DNA of 38,356 nt from Marine group II euryarchaeote REDSEA-S42_B7 (GTDB taxonomy: Archaea > Thermoplasmatota > Poseidoniia > Poseidoniales > Thalassarchaeaceae): the NCBI GenBank assembly GCA_001629255.1, contig LURZ01000036.1, forward strand, positions 1-38,356, in the 5' to 3' direction. Numbering within the stretch: the stretch's first letter is position 1; each line of letters begins with the position of its first letter. Below the pieces are notes generated by a model. It did not search any database and had not been told where the DNA came from. It saw nothing but the letters and a program-made list of their open reading frames with translations. The translations under genes were made by a program, and so were the position numbers. Positions 37,780 through 38,356 of the stretch are shown in pieces.

Positions 37780-38317
37780 TTCCAGACATTCTAGATCCAA
37801 GGTAATCTCCTGCATGTCCTCTGACCAACAAGATTCCTCCTTCCATGGCAGAACCCGTTTCACTACCAGAAGAGCCTTGGATGGTTATCTCCCCCCCTCG
37901 CATCCCAAATCCAGCTTTATTTCCTACATCCTTCTCAACCACGGTCTTTCCTTTGACATGGAATGCCGCTATCATCGATCCAGTACTTCCTCTAAGAGTT
38001 AGCGTCCCTCCTCTATTAGCGGCTCCTACAAATGGCCCTAGATTGCCCAGGCATAGTACCTTGGCCCCTTCCGGAAGGTGTGTTAGCACGCCAAACTCTC
38101 CATCCTTTGGCCTCTCGTCTCCGGCTCTTCCCCATCCAATTTTCACTGGCCTGTCTTGCTCGAGAGCCTGCTCAACGTATCTATCCAGATCTCTATTGAG
38201 TTTCATACTCTTGATTGCCAACTCTTTCACTTTGGTCCCCCCCCTTTGTAATACTCTGTAATCAGAAGGAGGCGACCCATTATTGACTCTTCCCGAATTC
38301 GCTATGTTCATAGGCAT
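37715..38317 (-). CDS. GXGXG-domain protein (glutamate synthase alpha C-terminal / GltB3-like)
   Basis: VGAANRGGTLTLRGSTGSMIAAFHVKGKTVVEKDVGNKAGFGMRGGEITIQGSSGSETGSAMEGGILLVRGHAGDYLGSRMSG: repeated GG-x-x-x-x-x-G-x-x-G turns. Confidence 0.8.
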   Translation of the reverse strand: MPMNIANSGRVNNGSPPSDYRVLQRGGTKVKELAIKSMKLNRDLDRYVEQALEQDRPVKIGWGRAGDERPKDGEFGVLTHLPEGAKVLCLGNLGPFVGAANRGGTLTLRGSTGSMIAAFHVKGKTVVEKDVGNKAGFGMRGGEITIQGSSGSETGSAMEGGILLVRGHAGDYLGSRMSGNEIDKEIRNQRVLKNPRTYGT

Positions 38318-38356
38318 CCTTCAGACTAGGAACTCCATAGGCAATAACATGGGGAA
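38280..38356 (-). CDS. C-terminal end of an upstream gene truncated by the window edge, overlapping the GXGXG gene
   Basis: Minus-strand frame reads ...PHVIAYGVPSLKDAYEHSEFGKSQ* (stop at 38280-38282). By context it could be the GATase component of a split glutamate synthase. Confidence 0.4.
   Translation of the reverse strand, partial: PHVIAYGVPSLKDAYEHSEFGKSQ

Noticed and set aside
36796-37863. First impression of an archaeal 3-dehydroquinate synthase II
   Set aside because: The N-terminus lacks the expected DHQS-II features. The neighbouring GXGXG gene and the C-terminal segment favour a GltS-like barrel.
1-38356. CRISPR arrays, IS elements, integrases, rRNA
   Set aside because: No direct-repeat/spacer arrays, transposase motifs, terminal inverted repeats or rRNA signatures noticed on reading; the only repeats are degenerate protein-level modules.

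Overview
This looks like a gene-dense chromosomal window from an archaeon. The archaeal-type markers are GluRS, PheT, uS15 with the N-terminal MxRMH extension, ArcS, a UPF0201 protein, RNase HII and an AglB/STT3-type oligosaccharyltransferase. The style fits a marine Thermoplasmatota such as Ca. Poseidoniales (Marine Group II), but that assignment is inference. The left ~22 kb is dominated by very large secreted or surface proteins. (i) The 3' part of an AglB/STT3-like gene (WWDYG motif) is open at the window's left edge and continues in frame into a ~1,800-aa extension of beta-sandwich, beta-solenoid and TSP3-like modules. (ii) A membrane-anchored subtilisin-like protease follows. (iii) Next is a 1,428-aa beta-helix/Ig-like surface protein with a C-terminal TM and a short W-rich cytoplasmic tail. 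(iv) A winged-HTH + STAND NTPase + TPR protein comes next. (v) A ~1,900-aa secreted protein carries about 12 DxDGDGxPDGWE (TSP3/Ca-binding-like) modules around a probable beta-propeller. The right half is mostly housekeeping: an MBL-fold hydrolase, UPF0201, DnaJ, ArcS, uS15, a possible degenerate DHH/RecJ-Cdc45-like protein, GluRS, RNase HII, PheT, and a split glutamate-synthase-like GXGXG + FMN-barrel-like pair. Best leads: the AglB-giant extension fusion and its neighbourhood, the possible inactive Cdc45/RecJ-like gene after rpsO, a small basic ORF apparently split by a one-base shift at an A tract and absent from the supplied ORF track, a possible degenerate glutamate synthase barrel, and four convergent gene pairs whose stop codons abut or overlap. 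No rRNA, convincing tRNA, CRISPR array or transposon was found. All assignments come from reading motifs; no searches were run.
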